From Warburgia ugandensis (taxonomy: Eukaryota > Streptophyta > Magnoliopsida > Canellales > Canellaceae), in the NCBI GenBank assembly GCA_035236585.1, contig CP141132.1:45449880-45513879 (forward strand): a stretch of DNA of 64,000 nucleotides, given 5' to 3'. Both the position numbers and the translations under genes were made by a program. Under the pieces are notes generated by a model. It worked only from the letters and a program-made list of their open reading frames with translations. It was not told the origin of the DNA and searched no databases. Of this stretch, positions 63,206 through 64,000 are shown one piece after another (position 1 is the stretch's first letter; each line of letters opens with the position of its first letter).

Positions 63206-64000
63206 TCGACCTAGTCGTCCCTAAATTTATAATCGTGTTAGATCTAGTGATAGTTGAGGCAAAAATGTAGGAAAATATCTAAAATAGTGAAAAAATTACT
63301 GAATTTCTTAAACCTTACTAAATACTACAATAGTGTATTGAATGATTATTACCTTACTATTAATTAAGATAATAATAAGGATATAAGACAGGTATGAGGA
63401 CACATGAGAGACAAGTTTTTAGAAATTGAAGGAATCAACCATTGCACTGATACTTATGTTAGTTCCTGATAATTGAGGTTTTATGATTGTAGATGAGGTC
63501 TTTGATAAATAATTGAAGAGAGTGCTGATTTGGGATAAGAAAAGAGAAAATATGCTTCCAAGAGGTGAAAAGAAGTAGCTTGATATAGGCAAAGTGGTAA
63601 CAAAGTAAAGCACTCACTGCTAAAACCTAGTAGTAACATCCTGCGACGATTCATTCGATTAGGAGGTTCAATGCATTTCAAAACCCTCCTCCTCATTTAG
63701 ATTCCTACACAAAAACTTGCAGACAAATAATGTTGAGACACAAGCTTTGATTGAGGAATCAAGTTTCACATGAAAAGTGAAATATAATATTTGAATACAG
63801 TGAAGATTCTAAGGTCCACAATTGTAAATATTAATAATAATAAAATGTTAAAGATGGAAAACATGATTGTTCGAGGGAGGTATTAAAGATTTGAAATAGA
63901 ATGAAAGAACAAGTAAGATTTCTTAGGTGAAACGTTCATTGTGAAATCATTTAATTAAAATTTTGAAAATTCAAATTGATGCTAAAGTAAGAAAGACATG

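Larger units (their letters stand above)
61459..64000 (+). mobile_element. R6: decayed gypsy internal region, truncated by the window
   Basis: A primer site (TGGTATCAGATCC, 61461-61473) is followed by the same leader as R5 (CATGTCCAAAAGTCATATA near 61501). The interior has no long frame. RT is recognisable at 62978-63205. The 3' LTR lies beyond the window. It belongs with R1 and R5. Confidence 0.75.

Overview
This is AT-rich plant nuclear DNA. I found no host gene, tRNA, rRNA, CRISPR array or bacterial-style operon. Nearly every stretch that can be assigned belongs to nested, decayed retroelements, mostly Ty3/gypsy chromoviruses of the Tekay/Del type. Evidence for that class: initiator-tRNA-Met primer sites (TGGTATCAGAGCC), polypurine tracts of the form AAGGGGG next to LTRs starting TGTAA, LTR ends in GGTCGTCACA, and gag/PR/RT/RNase H/IN/chromodomain-type fragments. 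The species cannot be determined from the window; an angiosperm with large heterochromatic intergenic regions fits best.

Layout. Bases 1-1608 are part of a long LTR (family A, roughly 4.5-5 kb). R2, a minus-strand family-A element, interrupts it. R2's 3' LTR runs 1609-16978 and is itself split by R1 (3535-12778, plus strand, two full LTRs and a 5-bp duplication CTCTA) and by a 5'-truncated RTE-type LINE (13133-14784). R2's broken gag-pol occupies 17020-21211. R2 meets the next element head to head at a palindromic LTR junction (21392-21536). R3 and R4 follow as a plus-strand tandem (internal 21537-23987, shared LTR 23988-30890, internal 30891-33539, LTR 33540-38190). They keep gag but have lost RT and integrase. 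The shared LTR holds a truncated solo LTR, S3 (26083-29747).

R4's 3' LTR is interrupted at 38190 by R5 (minus strand, family B, 38191 to about 47660), which carries solo LTR S1 (40394-42973, duplication CGCAC). Bases 47661-50085 are rearranged LTR and protease pieces. From 50086 to 56125 lies an older sequence with Tat/Athila-like 3' motifs, split by solo LTR S2 (50361-54380, duplication AGCTA). At 56126-56585 the missing end of R4's LTR reappears inverted, joined to a family-B LTR start (56586-57112) that folds back on itself. Bases 57113-58600 are unassigned. The last block (58601-64000) is the 5' LTR and decayed internal region of R6, which runs out of the window.

No intact protein system is present. 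Every retroelement reading frame seen is broken, and several catalytic residues are altered (RT FIDD to FIND and PR DSG to DFG in R2). The less expected signals are structural: hairpins shared between diverged LTR families, one with compensatory base changes; two palindromic head-to-head LTR junctions; and a probable inversion with one end inside R5.
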